Shown one piece after another: positions 40,819 through 49,465 of a DNA stretch of 49,465 nucleotides; the stretch's first letter is position 1; the number at the start of each line of letters is the position of its first letter. Origin of the DNA: Deltaproteobacteria bacterium (lineage in GTDB: Bacteria; Desulfobacterota; GWC2-55-46; UBA9637); NCBI GenBank assembly GCA_016219285.1, contig JACRNJ010000029.1:1-49465 (forward strand), given 5' to 3'. The notes below the pieces were generated by a model. The model was not told where the DNA came from. It made no database searches and worked only from the letters and a program-made list of their open reading frames with translations. Made by a program: the position numbers and the translations under genes.

Positions 40819-41541
40819 ATGACACAAGAGGTTTCAATACCCATTGCATTTTTATTTGGTCTTCTTTCGTTTGTGTCGCCTTGCGTCCTGCCGCTTGTGC
40901 CGTCTTATATCTCTTTTGTTACAGGTATATCATTTGAAGAATTGTCAAGTGAGAATGGAAGTAAAGAACTTAAAAAGATCATACTTATAAACTCATTGAT
41001 GTTTATACTGGGTTTTTCTATGGTTTTTGTAAGCCTTGGAGCATCTGCAAGTTTTGCAGGTGAACTGCTGCGCACATATCAGGATGTTATCAGAAAAGTT
41101 GGAGGCATAGTAATTGTCCTGCTCGGCATCCATATCGTAGGTGTAATAAACTTTGCTATTCTGCAGCGGGATAAAAGGCTGCACTTTTTCAGGGAAAAAC
41201 CGGCAGGCATCTTTGGTTCATTTCTTATCGGGGTTGGGTTTGCAGCAGGCTGGACACCTTGTATAGGGCCGATACTGGCAACTATCCTTATGATGGCTGC
41301 CTCCTCCAACACTTTATTTCAGGGTGTGCTTCTTTTAAGTATTTACTCTCTAGGGCTTGCTATCCCATTCTTTCTTACCTCCATTGGCATAAACACCTTC
41401 CTTAAACACTTCAATAAGCTTAAAAAACATATGAGGGTTGTTTCAATAGTAACTGGCAGCTTCCTGATTCTTACTGGCATATTGATATATTTTAATTATT
41501 TTGCTATATTTACAGGATACATGAACAGTTTCTTTTCTTAA
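40819..41541 (+). CDS. ccdA: CcdA: membrane thiol-disulfide transporter
   Basis: A 240-residue membrane protein with six helices that carries reducing equivalents from cytoplasmic thioredoxin to periplasmic TlpA-like proteins. The two functional cysteines are in FVSPCVLPLVPSYISF and AGWTPCIGPILAT. The length is that of the short CcdA form rather than DsbD. It follows the two TlpA genes and completes the reductive branch of cytochrome c maturation. Confidence 0.94.
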   Translation: MTQEVSIPIAFLFGLLSFVSPCVLPLVPSYISFVTGISFEELSSENGSKELKKIILINSLMFILGFSMVFVSLGASASFAGELLRTYQDVIRKVGGIVIVLLGIHIVGVINFAILQRDKRLHFFREKPAGIFGSFLIGVGFAAGWTPCIGPILATILMMAASSNTLFQGVLLLSIYSLGLAIPFFLTSIGINTFLKHFNKLKKHMRVVSIVTGSFLILTGILIYFNYFAIFTGYMNSFFS

Positions 41542-41565
41542 TAGATAAAACATTGTGGCTTAATT

Positions 41566-41856
41566 ATGGTTAGAGTTGAAATATATTCAAAAAAGGGTTG
41601 CTGCCTTTGTAAAAAAGCCAAAGAGCTTATAAGCAAGGTCAATAAAGAGGTGTCTTTCTCTTTTAAAGAGGTTGATATTACTGCCAGTGAGGAGTTGTTC
41701 AGAAAATACAGAGAAGATATACCTACTATTTTTATAAACGGCAAAAAGGTATTCAAATTCAAGGTGGACGAGGTTGAATTCAGAAAGAAGGTAAGGCTGG
41801 AGCAAATAAAAAGCAGATTATCTAAAGTTTGGGATAAGAAAGAGCATTTTGGTTAG
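41566..41856 (+). CDS. Glutaredoxin-like (DUF836-type) protein
   Basis: A 96-residue thioredoxin-fold protein with C12-C13-L-C15 in YSKKGCCLCKKAKELI and the cis-proline in REDIPTIFINGKKVF. It has no signal peptide, so it should be cytoplasmic. As last gene of the run after ccdA it may supply electrons to CcdA. The cysteine pair C12/C15 is the likely active site; C13 is an extra. Confidence 0.83.
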   Translation: MVRVEIYSKKGCCLCKKAKELISKVNKEVSFSFKEVDITASEELFRKYREDIPTIFINGKKVFKFKVDEVEFRKKVRLEQIKSRLSKVWDKKEHFG

Positions 41857-41959
41857 AACTGGCACACTATAAAAAGCCCTTCCATTTTTATAAAACTTGC
41901 CTTTTTATACCGTCCAACAGTATATAATCACTATTTTTGCAAAGAAGACACAAAAAATC

Positions 41960-41988
41960 TTGACTCATTTTTATATTTGCTTTACATT
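41960..41988 (+). promoter_or_regulatory. Promoter of the tRNA-Gln / tRNA-Glu unit
   Basis: TTGACT (41960-41965), a 17-base spacer and TACATT (41983-41988). The predicted transcript start (~41995) lies just before the mature tRNA-Gln at 42004. Confidence 0.55.
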
Positions 41989-42003
41989 AAATATCTTCCT
42001 AAC

Positions 42004-42074
42004 TGGGGGATCGTCTAACGGCAGGACGCAAGACTCTGACTCTTGCTATCTAGGTTCGAATCCTAGTCCCCCAG
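42004..42074 (+). tRNA. tRNA-Gln (CTG)
   Basis: The acceptor TGGGGGA pairs with TCCCCCA. The anticodon loop CTCTGAC is closed by CAAGA/TCTTG, giving anticodon CTG. The T arm carries GGTTCGAATCC. Discriminator G at 42074, followed by encoded CCA (42075-42077). Confidence 0.92.
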
Positions 42075-42085
42075 CCAGACTTGTG

Positions 42086-42173
42086 TCAATGCAGATTGAA
42101 AATTGAAGGTTGCAAATTATAAATTTAAAAATCTTTACTTACAAATTTGTATTTTTCCATTTTTAATTTTTTG
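42086..42173. repeat. AT-rich palindromic spacer between two tRNA genes
   Basis: GATTGAAAATTGAAGGTTGCAAATTATAAATTT on the left and ACAAATTTGTATTTTTCCATTTTTAATTTTT on the right (halves given). It resembles the intergenic repeats elsewhere but with weaker arms. Confidence 0.4.
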
Positions 42174-42179
42174 CAAGAA

Positions 42180-42252
42180 GGTCCCATCGTCTAGAGGCCC
42201 AGGACGGAGCCCTCTCAAGGCTTAAACACGGGTTCGAATCCCGTTGGGACCG
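42180..42252 (+). tRNA. tRNA-Glu (CTC)
   Basis: The acceptor GGTCCCA pairs with TGGGACC. The anticodon loop CTCTCAA is closed by AGCC/GGCT, giving anticodon CTC. The T arm has GGGTTCGAATCCC. Discriminator G at 42252, followed by encoded CCA (42253-42255). Confidence 0.9.
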
Positions 42253-42387
42253 CCAAAATCATGTTGTGTGGGGAAGATTCTATCAATCATTAGAAACATG
42301 ACTGAATATTTTCAGTTTTATCTGTCTCAAAAGTATAGCATTTTTAAAACAAAGACGACTAGTCAATTTAGCAAAGATTTCTGTTAG

Positions 42388-42549
42388 CTAAAATTTAAAA
42401 TTGGATTGTTTAACCCATTCAAAAAACTGTCTCCGCTTCAAGTCAAGCAGGTTCATAGCTTGCAAAACGCTTATCTCCTTTTGGATATACCTATCCAAAA
42501 TTATCCTTACCTGCTCATCAGAAAGCCGTTTGTGAATTTGCCCTGTCAT
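42388..42549 (-). pseudogene. Truncated transposase N-terminus (IS481-like helix-turn-helix)
   Basis: From ATG 42549, with GGGAGGGG seven bases upstream, the frame reads MTGQIHKRLSDEQVRIILDR and then a helix-turn-helix ending LKRRQFFEWVKQ, as at the N-terminus of integrase-type transposases. It stops after 53 residues, before any DDE catalytic core. Upstream (42605-42660) two direct copies of GTGCGGTTTTGATT(C/T)TTAAAT look like an insertion-sequence end. This is a remnant, not an active element. Confidence 0.65.
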
Positions 42550-42606
42550 TTCTCTTGCCCCTCCCTTTTTGGAATTAAAATCATAATTCCAGATTACCAC
42601 AGAGGG

Positions 42607-42660
42607 GTGCGGTTTTGATTCTTAAATCCATCAAAAATAGTGCGGTTTTGATTTTTAAAT
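42607..42660. repeat. Direct repeat GTGCGGTTTTGATTyTTAAAT, probable IS end
   Basis: Two 21-base copies about 33 bases apart, differing at one position, lie just upstream of the truncated transposase. Tandem motifs of this kind form transposase-binding ends of some insertion sequences. Confidence 0.5.
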
Positions 42661-42679
42661 GACAAAACCAATATTTTTC

Positions 42680-42708
42680 TTGACATATATTATCCCCTTT
42701 GTTAGTTT
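42680..42708 (+). promoter_or_regulatory. Promoter of the class V aminotransferase gene
   Basis: A perfect TTGACA (42680-42685), a 17-base spacer and TG-T-TAGTTT (-10 at 42703-42708). An inverted pair GTTAG...CTAAC (42701-42720) overlaps the -10 and start site and could be an operator. The ribosome site AGGAGG precedes ATG 42771. Confidence 0.55.
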
Positions 42709-42770
42709 TTACTGTCTAACTTTTTGAGAATAAAAACAACAATATATTTGGCAAATCAGGAGGATTCTGC

Positions 42771-43919
42771 ATGAAAAAAAGATTTTTGCTTGCGCCAGGG
42801 CCTACGCCGGTACCTGAAACTGTGCTTCTGGCAATGGCTCAGCCAATGATTCATCACAGGACACCGCAATTTTCTGCCATATTTGCAGAGGCAAAGGAGG
42901 ATTTAAAGTATATATTTCAAACAAAGCAGGATGTGCTAATCCTTGCAGCATCAGGCACAGGGGCAATGGAAGGGTCAATAACAAACCTGTTCTCGCCTGG
43001 CGACGCGGTTCTTGTTATAAACGGCGGTAAATTTGGCGAAAGGTGGGGAAAGATTGCAGAGGCTTATGGACTCAAAGCTCACTGGCTCAATGTTGAATGG
43101 GGCAAGGCGGTTGACCCAAAAGAGGTTAAAAAAACATTGGATGCAAACCATGAGATAAAAGGCGTTTTGATGCAGGCAAGCGAAACCTCTACGACCGTTG
43201 CTCATCCTGTGAAAGAAGTGGCAGCGCTTATAAAAGATCGGCAGGATTGTCTGCTGATTGTGGACGGAATAACCTCTGTCGGAGTTTTTCCTACACCTAT
43301 GGATGAGTGGGGCATAGATGTTCTGGTTTCCGGTTCGCAAAAGGCGTTTATGCTGCCCCCGGGTCTGGCATTTGCAGCCTTGAGCGAGAAGGCATGGAAG
43401 TTTATGGAAACGGCAAAGTGCCGGAGATTTTATTTTGATTTCAAGAAAGAGAGAAAAAACCTAAAGGAAAACACAACTGCCTACACACCGGCAGCTTCGC
43501 TTGTTATAGGCTTGAGAGATGCGCTAAAGATGTTGAAAGAGGAAGGATTGGAAAATGTTTTTGCGCGGCATAACCGGCTTGCCAGCGCAACTAGGGCTGC
43601 TGTAAAGGCTATGGGGCTGAAACTCCTTGCACCCGATAATCCAAGCGATGCCACAACCGGCGCATATATACCGGAAGGTGTTGACGGCGGAAAGTTTGTG
43701 AAATATCTCCGCGATGATATGGGCATTACCATGGCTGGTGGACAGGATCATCTCAAAGGAAAGATTATCAGGATTGCCCATCTCGGATATATTGATACTT
43801 TTGATATTATTATCGCTATTTCATCCATTGAGATGGCGCTGAAAAAGTTCGGCCATAAGGTTGAGTTCGGCAAGGGCATTGCAGCGGCACAGGAGATTTT
43901 GATGGAAGGGTATAAGTAG
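42771..43919 (+). CDS. Class V aminotransferase (serine/alanine-glyoxylate type)
   Basis: A 382-residue PLP enzyme. K191 in LVSGSQKAFMLPPG is the cofactor lysine. The phosphate-binding block LAASGTGAMEGSITNL and the N-terminal LAPGPTPVPETV are typical of the alanine/serine-glyoxylate family. It transfers amino groups between serine or alanine and glyoxylate. In organisms where it neighbours serA, as here, relatives have been proposed to serve serine synthesis by acting on phosphohydroxypyruvate. It could also turn glyoxylate from GlcDF into glycine. AGGAGG ribosome site. An R4 repeat separates it from serA. Confidence 0.92.
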   Translation: MKKRFLLAPGPTPVPETVLLAMAQPMIHHRTPQFSAIFAEAKEDLKYIFQTKQDVLILAASGTGAMEGSITNLFSPGDAVLVINGGKFGERWGKIAEAYGLKAHWLNVEWGKAVDPKEVKKTLDANHEIKGVLMQASETSTTVAHPVKEVAALIKDRQDCLLIVDGITSVGVFPTPMDEWGIDVLVSGSQKAFMLPPGLAFAALSEKAWKFMETAKCRRFYFDFKKERKNLKENTTAYTPAASLVIGLRDALKMLKEEGLENVFARHNRLASATRAAVKAMGLKLLAPDNPSDATTGAYIPEGVDGGKFVKYLRDDMGITMAGGQDHLKGKIIRIAHLGYIDTFDIIIAISSIEMALKKFGHKVEFGKGIAAAQEILMEGYK

Positions 43920-43930
43920 TAATGAAGTAA

Positions 43931-44045
43931 AATCCTAAATCCTAATGTCTAATTTCTAATGAATTGTTTTTGACATTTGGCATTTTATCCTTGACAGATA
44001 TTCTTCCTGTCAAGGATTTATTAGAAATTAGGATTTAGAAATTTG
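43931..44045. repeat. R4 element upstream of serA, inverted partner of 45716-45862
   Basis: Its core 43981-44043 (63 bases) is the exact reverse complement of 45725-45787. The centre is a CTTGACAG...CTGTCAAG hairpin, and the right arm is ATTAGAAATTAGGATTTAG. Confidence 0.85.
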
Positions 44046-44067
44046 GCATTTGGAGGTCTTATAAATA

Positions 44068-45651
44068 ATGAAGGTTCTTATCAGCGATAGCATGTCTGAT
44101 AGCTGTGTTGAGATTTTTAAAAATGCGCATGGGCTTCAGGTTGATGTTAATACAAAACTGAAACCCGAAGAATTAAAGAAGGTGATAAAAGGTTATCACG
44201 CCCTTGTTGTCAGAAGCGCCACAAAGGTTACTGCTGATATCATAGAGGCTGCGGATAATTTAAAAGTCATCGGCAGGGCAGGCACAGGAGTTGATAATAT
44301 TGACACGCAGGCTGCAACAAAAAAGGGGATTGTGGTGATGAACACCCCGGGCGGCAATACCATAACAACTGCTGAACATGCGGTATCCATGCTTATGGCG
44401 TTGGCGAGAAAGATTCCACAGGCTACTGCATCCATGCGCAAAGGAGAATGGGAAAAGAAAAAATTTGAAGGCACGGAAGTAACGAACAAAACCCTCGGCA
44501 TCCTCGGCGTGGGCAATATCGGAAGCGTTGTGGCTGACAGGGCGCAGGGACTCAAGATGAATGTGATCGCGTATGACCCGTATCTGTCGCAGGAGGCAGC
44601 AGACAGGCTGGGGGTTGAGTTGGTATCGTTGGAGACGTTATATAAAAGAAGTGATTTTCTATCTATACATGTGCCTCTTACAAACGAAACAAAGGGTCTG
44701 GTGAATAAAGACGCCTTTGCAAAGATGAAAAAAGGCGTGAGAATTATAAATTGTGCCAGAGGCGGGATAGTCAATGAAAAAGATTTGTGTGATGCCATCA
44801 AACAAGGCACAGTATCCGGAGCAGCAATGGATGTGTTTGAAAAAGAACCACCACCCTCCGACAACCAGCTTTTACAAATGGATGAAGTAATTCTCACACC
44901 GCACCTCGGCGCATCTACCTCAGAGGCGCAGGAAAATGTTGCCATAGCAATAGCTGAACAGATTGTGGACTATCTTGTAAAAGGCACCATAAGAAATGCG
45001 GTCAATGTTCCGTCTGTGCCTGCCGAATTGCTTGCAAACCTGAATCCATACATCTTGCTTGCTGAAAAACTTGGTATTTTCCAGGGGCAGGTACTCAAAG
45101 GCGGCATAGAGGAGGTCACCATAGAATATAGCGGCGATGTGGTTTCATACGATGTTGCGCCTGTTACCATCGCTGCAATTAAAGGGTTGCTTGACCAGTT
45201 GATGGATCAGCAGGTAAATTTTGTGAATGCACCGTTTGTGGCAAAAGAGCGCGGCATAAAGGTAGTAGAGATTAAAAGTTCAAGGGCTATCGATTTTGCC
45301 AGCAGCATTACCATAAAGGTAAAAACAAAAGAATCGGAAAATCTTATAGAAGGCGCACTCTTCGGCAAAAAAGAGCCGAGGATAGTAAGGATAGATAAAT
45401 TTTTTCTGGACGCAGTGCCGGAAGGTTATCTCCTGGTACTTCACAATTATGATAAACCCGGCGTTATCGGCAATGTGGGCACACTGCTCGGCACAGGCAA
45501 TATCAATATAGCACGACTGCATCTCGGCAGACAGGCAATTGGCGGTGAGGCTGTCTCGGTTTGGAATATAGACACCCCTTTGACGGCTGACCTCTTGTCA
45601 AAACTTTTAAAATTACCACATATGATTTCTGCAAAGGTGGTGAGGTTGTAA
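44068..45651 (+). CDS. serA: SerA: D-3-phosphoglycerate dehydrogenase (long form)
   Basis: The first step of serine synthesis, oxidising 3-phosphoglycerate with NAD. Substrate-binding block VVRSATKVTADII, NAD motif LGILGVGNIGSVVADRA (~residues 143-160), catalytic arginine in NCARGGIVNE, glutamate in DVFEKEPP and histidine in LTPHLGASTSEAQ. The C-terminal third holds the intervening domain and an ACT domain (LVLHNYDKPGVIGNVGTLLG), so feedback by serine is possible. Length 527 is that of the type I enzyme. Flanked by inverted R4 repeats with a 63-base identical core. Confidence 0.96.
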   Translation: MKVLISDSMSDSCVEIFKNAHGLQVDVNTKLKPEELKKVIKGYHALVVRSATKVTADIIEAADNLKVIGRAGTGVDNIDTQAATKKGIVVMNTPGGNTITTAEHAVSMLMALARKIPQATASMRKGEWEKKKFEGTEVTNKTLGILGVGNIGSVVADRAQGLKMNVIAYDPYLSQEAADRLGVELVSLETLYKRSDFLSIHVPLTNETKGLVNKDAFAKMKKGVRIINCARGGIVNEKDLCDAIKQGTVSGAAMDVFEKEPPPSDNQLLQMDEVILTPHLGASTSEAQENVAIAIAEQIVDYLVKGTIRNAVNVPSVPAELLANLNPYILLAEKLGIFQGQVLKGGIEEVTIEYSGDVVSYDVAPVTIAAIKGLLDQLMDQQVNFVNAPFVAKERGIKVVEIKSSRAIDFASSITIKVKTKESENLIEGALFGKKEPRIVRIDKFFLDAVPEGYLLVLHNYDKPGVIGNVGTLLGTGNINIARLHLGRQAIGGEAVSVWNIDTPLTADLLSKLLKLPHMISAKVVRL

Positions 45652-45715
45652 TACAGTCAATTATGAATTGGAATTACGAATTTAAGTGAATGCTGAAAAC
45701 AAGTAGACACTGCGC

Positions 45716-45862
45716 TAAATTTCTAATTTCTAAATCCTAATTTCTAATAAATCCTTGACAGGAAGAATATCTGTCAAGGATAAAATGTCAAATATCAAAA
45801 AAACATTAGAAATTTAATTATTGGACATTTCATTAGGAATTAGACATTAGGATTTAGGATTT
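45716..45862. repeat. R4 element downstream of serA
   Basis: Contains the 63-base core 45725-45787, the exact reverse complement of 43981-44043. It then continues into a second arm ACATTAGAAATTTAAT...AGACATTAGGATTTAGG. It occupies most of the serA-hisZ gap and ends just before the hisZ start. Confidence 0.85.
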
Positions 45863-45869
45863 CTTATAT

Positions 45870-48163
<2,294 letters not shown>

Positions 48164-48165
<2 letters not shown>

Positions 48166-48232
48166 ATTTACGATTTTAGATTTATGATTTTGGATTTTAA
48201 ATCGTAATTCGTAATTTGTAAATCGTAAATCA
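48164..48232. repeat. R3 element between purA and tRNA-Lys
   Basis: AGATTTACGATTTTAGATTTATGATTTTGG on the left and TTAAATCGTAATTCGTAATTTGTAAATCG on the right (halves). It begins at the purA stop codon and may act as its 3' hairpin. Confidence 0.7.
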
Positions 48233-48243
48233 AAAATCAGAAC

Positions 48244-48316
48244 GAGCCGCTAGCTCAGATGGTAGAGCAACGCCCTTTTAAGGCGTGGGCCCCGGGTTCG
48301 AATCCCGGGCGGCTCA
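48244..48316 (+). tRNA. tRNA-Lys (TTT)
   Basis: The acceptor GAGCCGC pairs with GCGGCTC. The D arm has GCTCAGATGGTAGAGC. The anticodon loop CTTTTAA is closed by CGCC/GGCG, giving anticodon TTT. The T arm is CCGGGTTCGAATCCCGG. Discriminator A at 48316, followed by encoded CCA (48317-48319). Confidence 0.95.
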
Positions 48317-48321
48317 CCAAA

Positions 48322-48395
48322 AAATAATTTAAGATTTTAGATTTGTGATTTCAGATTTTAAATCTAAAATCAAAAATCGTAAATCATAAATTTAA
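48322..48395. repeat. R3 element between tRNA-Lys and tRNA-Glu
   Basis: TTTAAGATTTTAGATTTGTGATTTCAG and TTAAATCTAAAATCAAAAATCGTAAATC form complementary arms in the spacer between the two tRNA genes. Confidence 0.7.
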
Positions 48396-48399
48396 AAGA

Positions 48400-48472
48400 G
48401 TCCCCATCGTCTAGAGGCCAAGGACATCGCCCTTTCACGGCGGTAACCAGGGTTCGAATCCCTGTGGGGACG
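48400..48472 (+). tRNA. tRNA-Glu (TTC)
   Basis: The acceptor GTCCCCA pairs with TGGGGAC. The anticodon loop CTTTCAC is closed by CGCC/GGCG, giving anticodon TTC. The T arm is CAGGGTTCGAATCCCTG. Discriminator G at 48472, followed by encoded CCA (48473-48475). Confidence 0.94.
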
Positions 48473-48648
48473 CCAGAAAAATCAAGGGGTTGCAATATCA
48501 AGATATTTTAGAAATATCAGGATGTTACAGCCTTTTTTATTGTGCTAAAATGTAGTATAAAGTGCTATAAAGAGATATGAAGTAATGGTAAATTTATGGC
48601 CAATTTTATGACCCTTGCCTGTGAATAAGCGCAAGACCATGACCCGTT

Positions 48649-48843
48649 TTATGACCCTCCAAACCGCATTTTTTTAAGCGGGGATTCCTTGCTTTCAATG
48701 ACATGCAAATAGCGGGTTGTTGTTGCAAGCCGTTTGTGTCCTGCCTTATCCATTGTATATCGCAGGTCTAGGCTGGAGTGCAGGAGGTTGCTGATGAAGG
48801 TATGGCGCAGAATCGTAGTGTGGGCTGCGCCCACCGCAAACAT
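48649..48843 (-). pseudogene. Tyrosine recombinase (integrase) C-terminal fragment
   Basis: The 64-residue frame contains TTILRHTFISNLLHSSLDLR and then KAGHKRLATTTRYLH, that is the arginine-histidine, GH and catalytic tyrosine region of phage-type integrases. The N-terminal domain and first catalytic arginine are missing. The apparent start lies in a TGGGC/GCCCA palindrome (48815-48834), suggesting the gene was cut by a repeat. It sits about 175 bases beyond the 3' end of tRNA-Glu, a usual integration target, on the opposite strand. Confidence 0.6.
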
Positions 48844-48877
48844 TGTCCTTTGTAATGATGGGCAAAGCCCACCCTAC
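48815..48877. repeat. Pair of TGGGC/GCCCA palindromes
   Basis: GTAGTGTGGGCTGCGCCCAC at 48815-48834 and GATGGGCAAAGCCCACCCTAC at 48857-48877 are similar hairpins in inverted arrangement (GTAG at one outer end, CTAC at the other), about 20 bases apart, at the broken end of the integrase fragment. Confidence 0.55.
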
Positions 48878-49256
48878 TATTTTCATGCCCCTTTGTGAGC
48901 CGAAGGTTCATGTGGGTTTCATTTAAAGGGAGGATGAGTCTCTGTCTGTTTTTAGTTTGTTCAGATTCAAGACAGATGCTCCTGTTTTGAAAATCAATCT
49001 GGCTTCAGGCAAGATTAAGAAGGTTACCATTTCTTAAATCTGTATTGCCGGCAAGCATCACTATTGGTCTTAACCAGCTTGGGCAGTAAAGTTGCAGTAG
49101 AAGAAAAGATAGACAGCAAGATGGCAATAACATGCAAGGTAGTTTCTTTAAGATTTAAAGAGATAACCCAAAGACCTGAAAGACAAAGCCTCCCTCAATG
49201 CGTATTTCATCTCAAAAGGAAATAGATTTCTTCAGTGGATCATCCATGGCGCTTTT
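48878..49256. other. Gene-poor region between integrase relic and terminal repeats
   Basis: Roughly 380 bases with no supported gene. Short open segments exist on the plus strand (for example around 48975-49037, reading TDAPVLKINLASGKIKKVTI), but no start, ribosome site or recognisable family goes with them. It reads as degraded sequence between mobile remnants. Confidence 0.4.
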
Positions 49257-49333
49257 TGTAGCTTGCCCGACCCAACCTTCTGTTGGGCGCCCCATGGGCG
49301 TTTTTAAAAGCGCCGATAAATCGGCTGGCTACA
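49257..49333. repeat. R2 element (TGTAG...CTACA), copy 4
   Basis: TGTAGCTTGCCCGACCCAAC at the left and CGATAAATCGGCTGGCTACA at the right, with hairpins CCCAACCTTCTGTTGGG and CGCCCCATGGGCG. Closest in core sequence to copies 1 and 3. Confidence 0.8.
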
Positions 49334-49379
49334 ATTACTTAAAACAGTATGCTCCGTTTTGTCCAACCAGCTTTTCCTT

Positions 49380-49462
49380 GCCCTTGACAAATTATGTATT
49401 TTGTTGAAGCAAAACACGAAACTCCTCTTTGTTAAAGGCAAAGGAGATAATTTGTCAAGGGC
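49380..49462. repeat. R1 palindromic element, complete copy at window end
   Basis: GCCCTTGACAAATTAT ... ATAATTTGTCAAGGGC: the 16-base inverted ends are a perfect match. Its last 56 bases equal 1-56 of the window (the identity runs to 59 with flanking bases). Confidence 0.9.
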
Positions 49463-49465
49463 TTG

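Noticed and set aside
44196-44945. 249-codon minus-strand frame
   Set aside because: It is the antisense of serA, whose NAD and catalytic motifs are intact on the plus strand.
49198-49407. 69-codon open frame at the window end
   Set aside because: More than half lies in R2 and R1 repeats, and there is no ribosome site or family resemblance.

Overview
The window looks like chromosomal sequence from a moderately AT-rich, Gram-negative, probably anaerobic or facultative bacterium of the deltaproteobacterial/Nitrospirota grade. I cannot name the taxon from sequence alone. The grounds are an MlaFED-type lipid transporter (so an outer membrane), an Rnf complex in the order C-D-G-E-A-B, system II (ResB/CcsA) cytochrome c maturation, a split ferredoxin-type glutamate synthase next to HdrB/HdrC-like proteins, and a short HisZ upstream of PurA.

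Layout. 1-1467: rlmN and a truncated small gene, both minus. 1659-7294, plus: glycolate/D-lactate oxidase pair GlcD-GlcF, an HTH-zinc ribbon protein, a 43-residue rubredoxin-like protein, a circularly permuted ATP-grasp protein, a RadC/HsdS-like relic and AMMECR1. 7483-13033, plus: a monoheme cytochrome fused to a predicted beta-barrel (Cyc2-like architecture), a periplasmic cupredoxin, a HAMP-PAS sensor without a kinase domain and a full histidine kinase. 18453-13070, minus: ferredoxin, HdrB, HdrC and the three glutamate synthase domains as separate proteins. 20131-18701, minus: an aldehyde dehydrogenase. 20436-21206, plus: a methyltransferase. 22635-21322, minus: a PIN-PhoH ATPase. 30086-22913, minus: a tightly packed operon alr-mlaE-mlaF-mlaD-RACo-like-purH. 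30275-35697, plus: rnfCDGEAB. 35927-41856, plus: a PCYCGC-type protein, a TPR protein, resB, ccsA, two TlpA-like thioredoxins, ccdA and a glutaredoxin. 42004-42252: tRNA-Gln and tRNA-Glu. 42771-48165, plus: class V aminotransferase, serA, hisZ and purA. 48244-48472: tRNA-Lys and tRNA-Glu. The end holds an integrase relic and repeats.

How the genes fit together. Much of the window concerns low-potential electron flow and envelope redox chemistry. Rnf couples ferredoxin and NAD to an ion gradient. The ccs/Tlp/CcdA set builds c-type cytochromes, and the cytochrome-porin and cupredoxin are candidate clients or partners at the outer membrane and periplasm. The ferredoxin-HdrBC-GOGAT operon feeds electrons to glutamate synthesis. 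SerA with the class V aminotransferase points to serine/glycine metabolism, which may meet glycolate oxidation by GlcDF at glyoxylate.

The most unusual layer is repetitive. At least four families of short palindromic elements fill most intergenic gaps, including four of the five gaps inside the rnf operon, and several appear to have entered reading frames (glcF twice, alr, the RACo-like gene) or to supply gene ends and stop codons (hdrC, the HTH gene). The window itself begins and ends in the same 59-base piece of one of these elements, as expected when an assembly breaks at a repeat.
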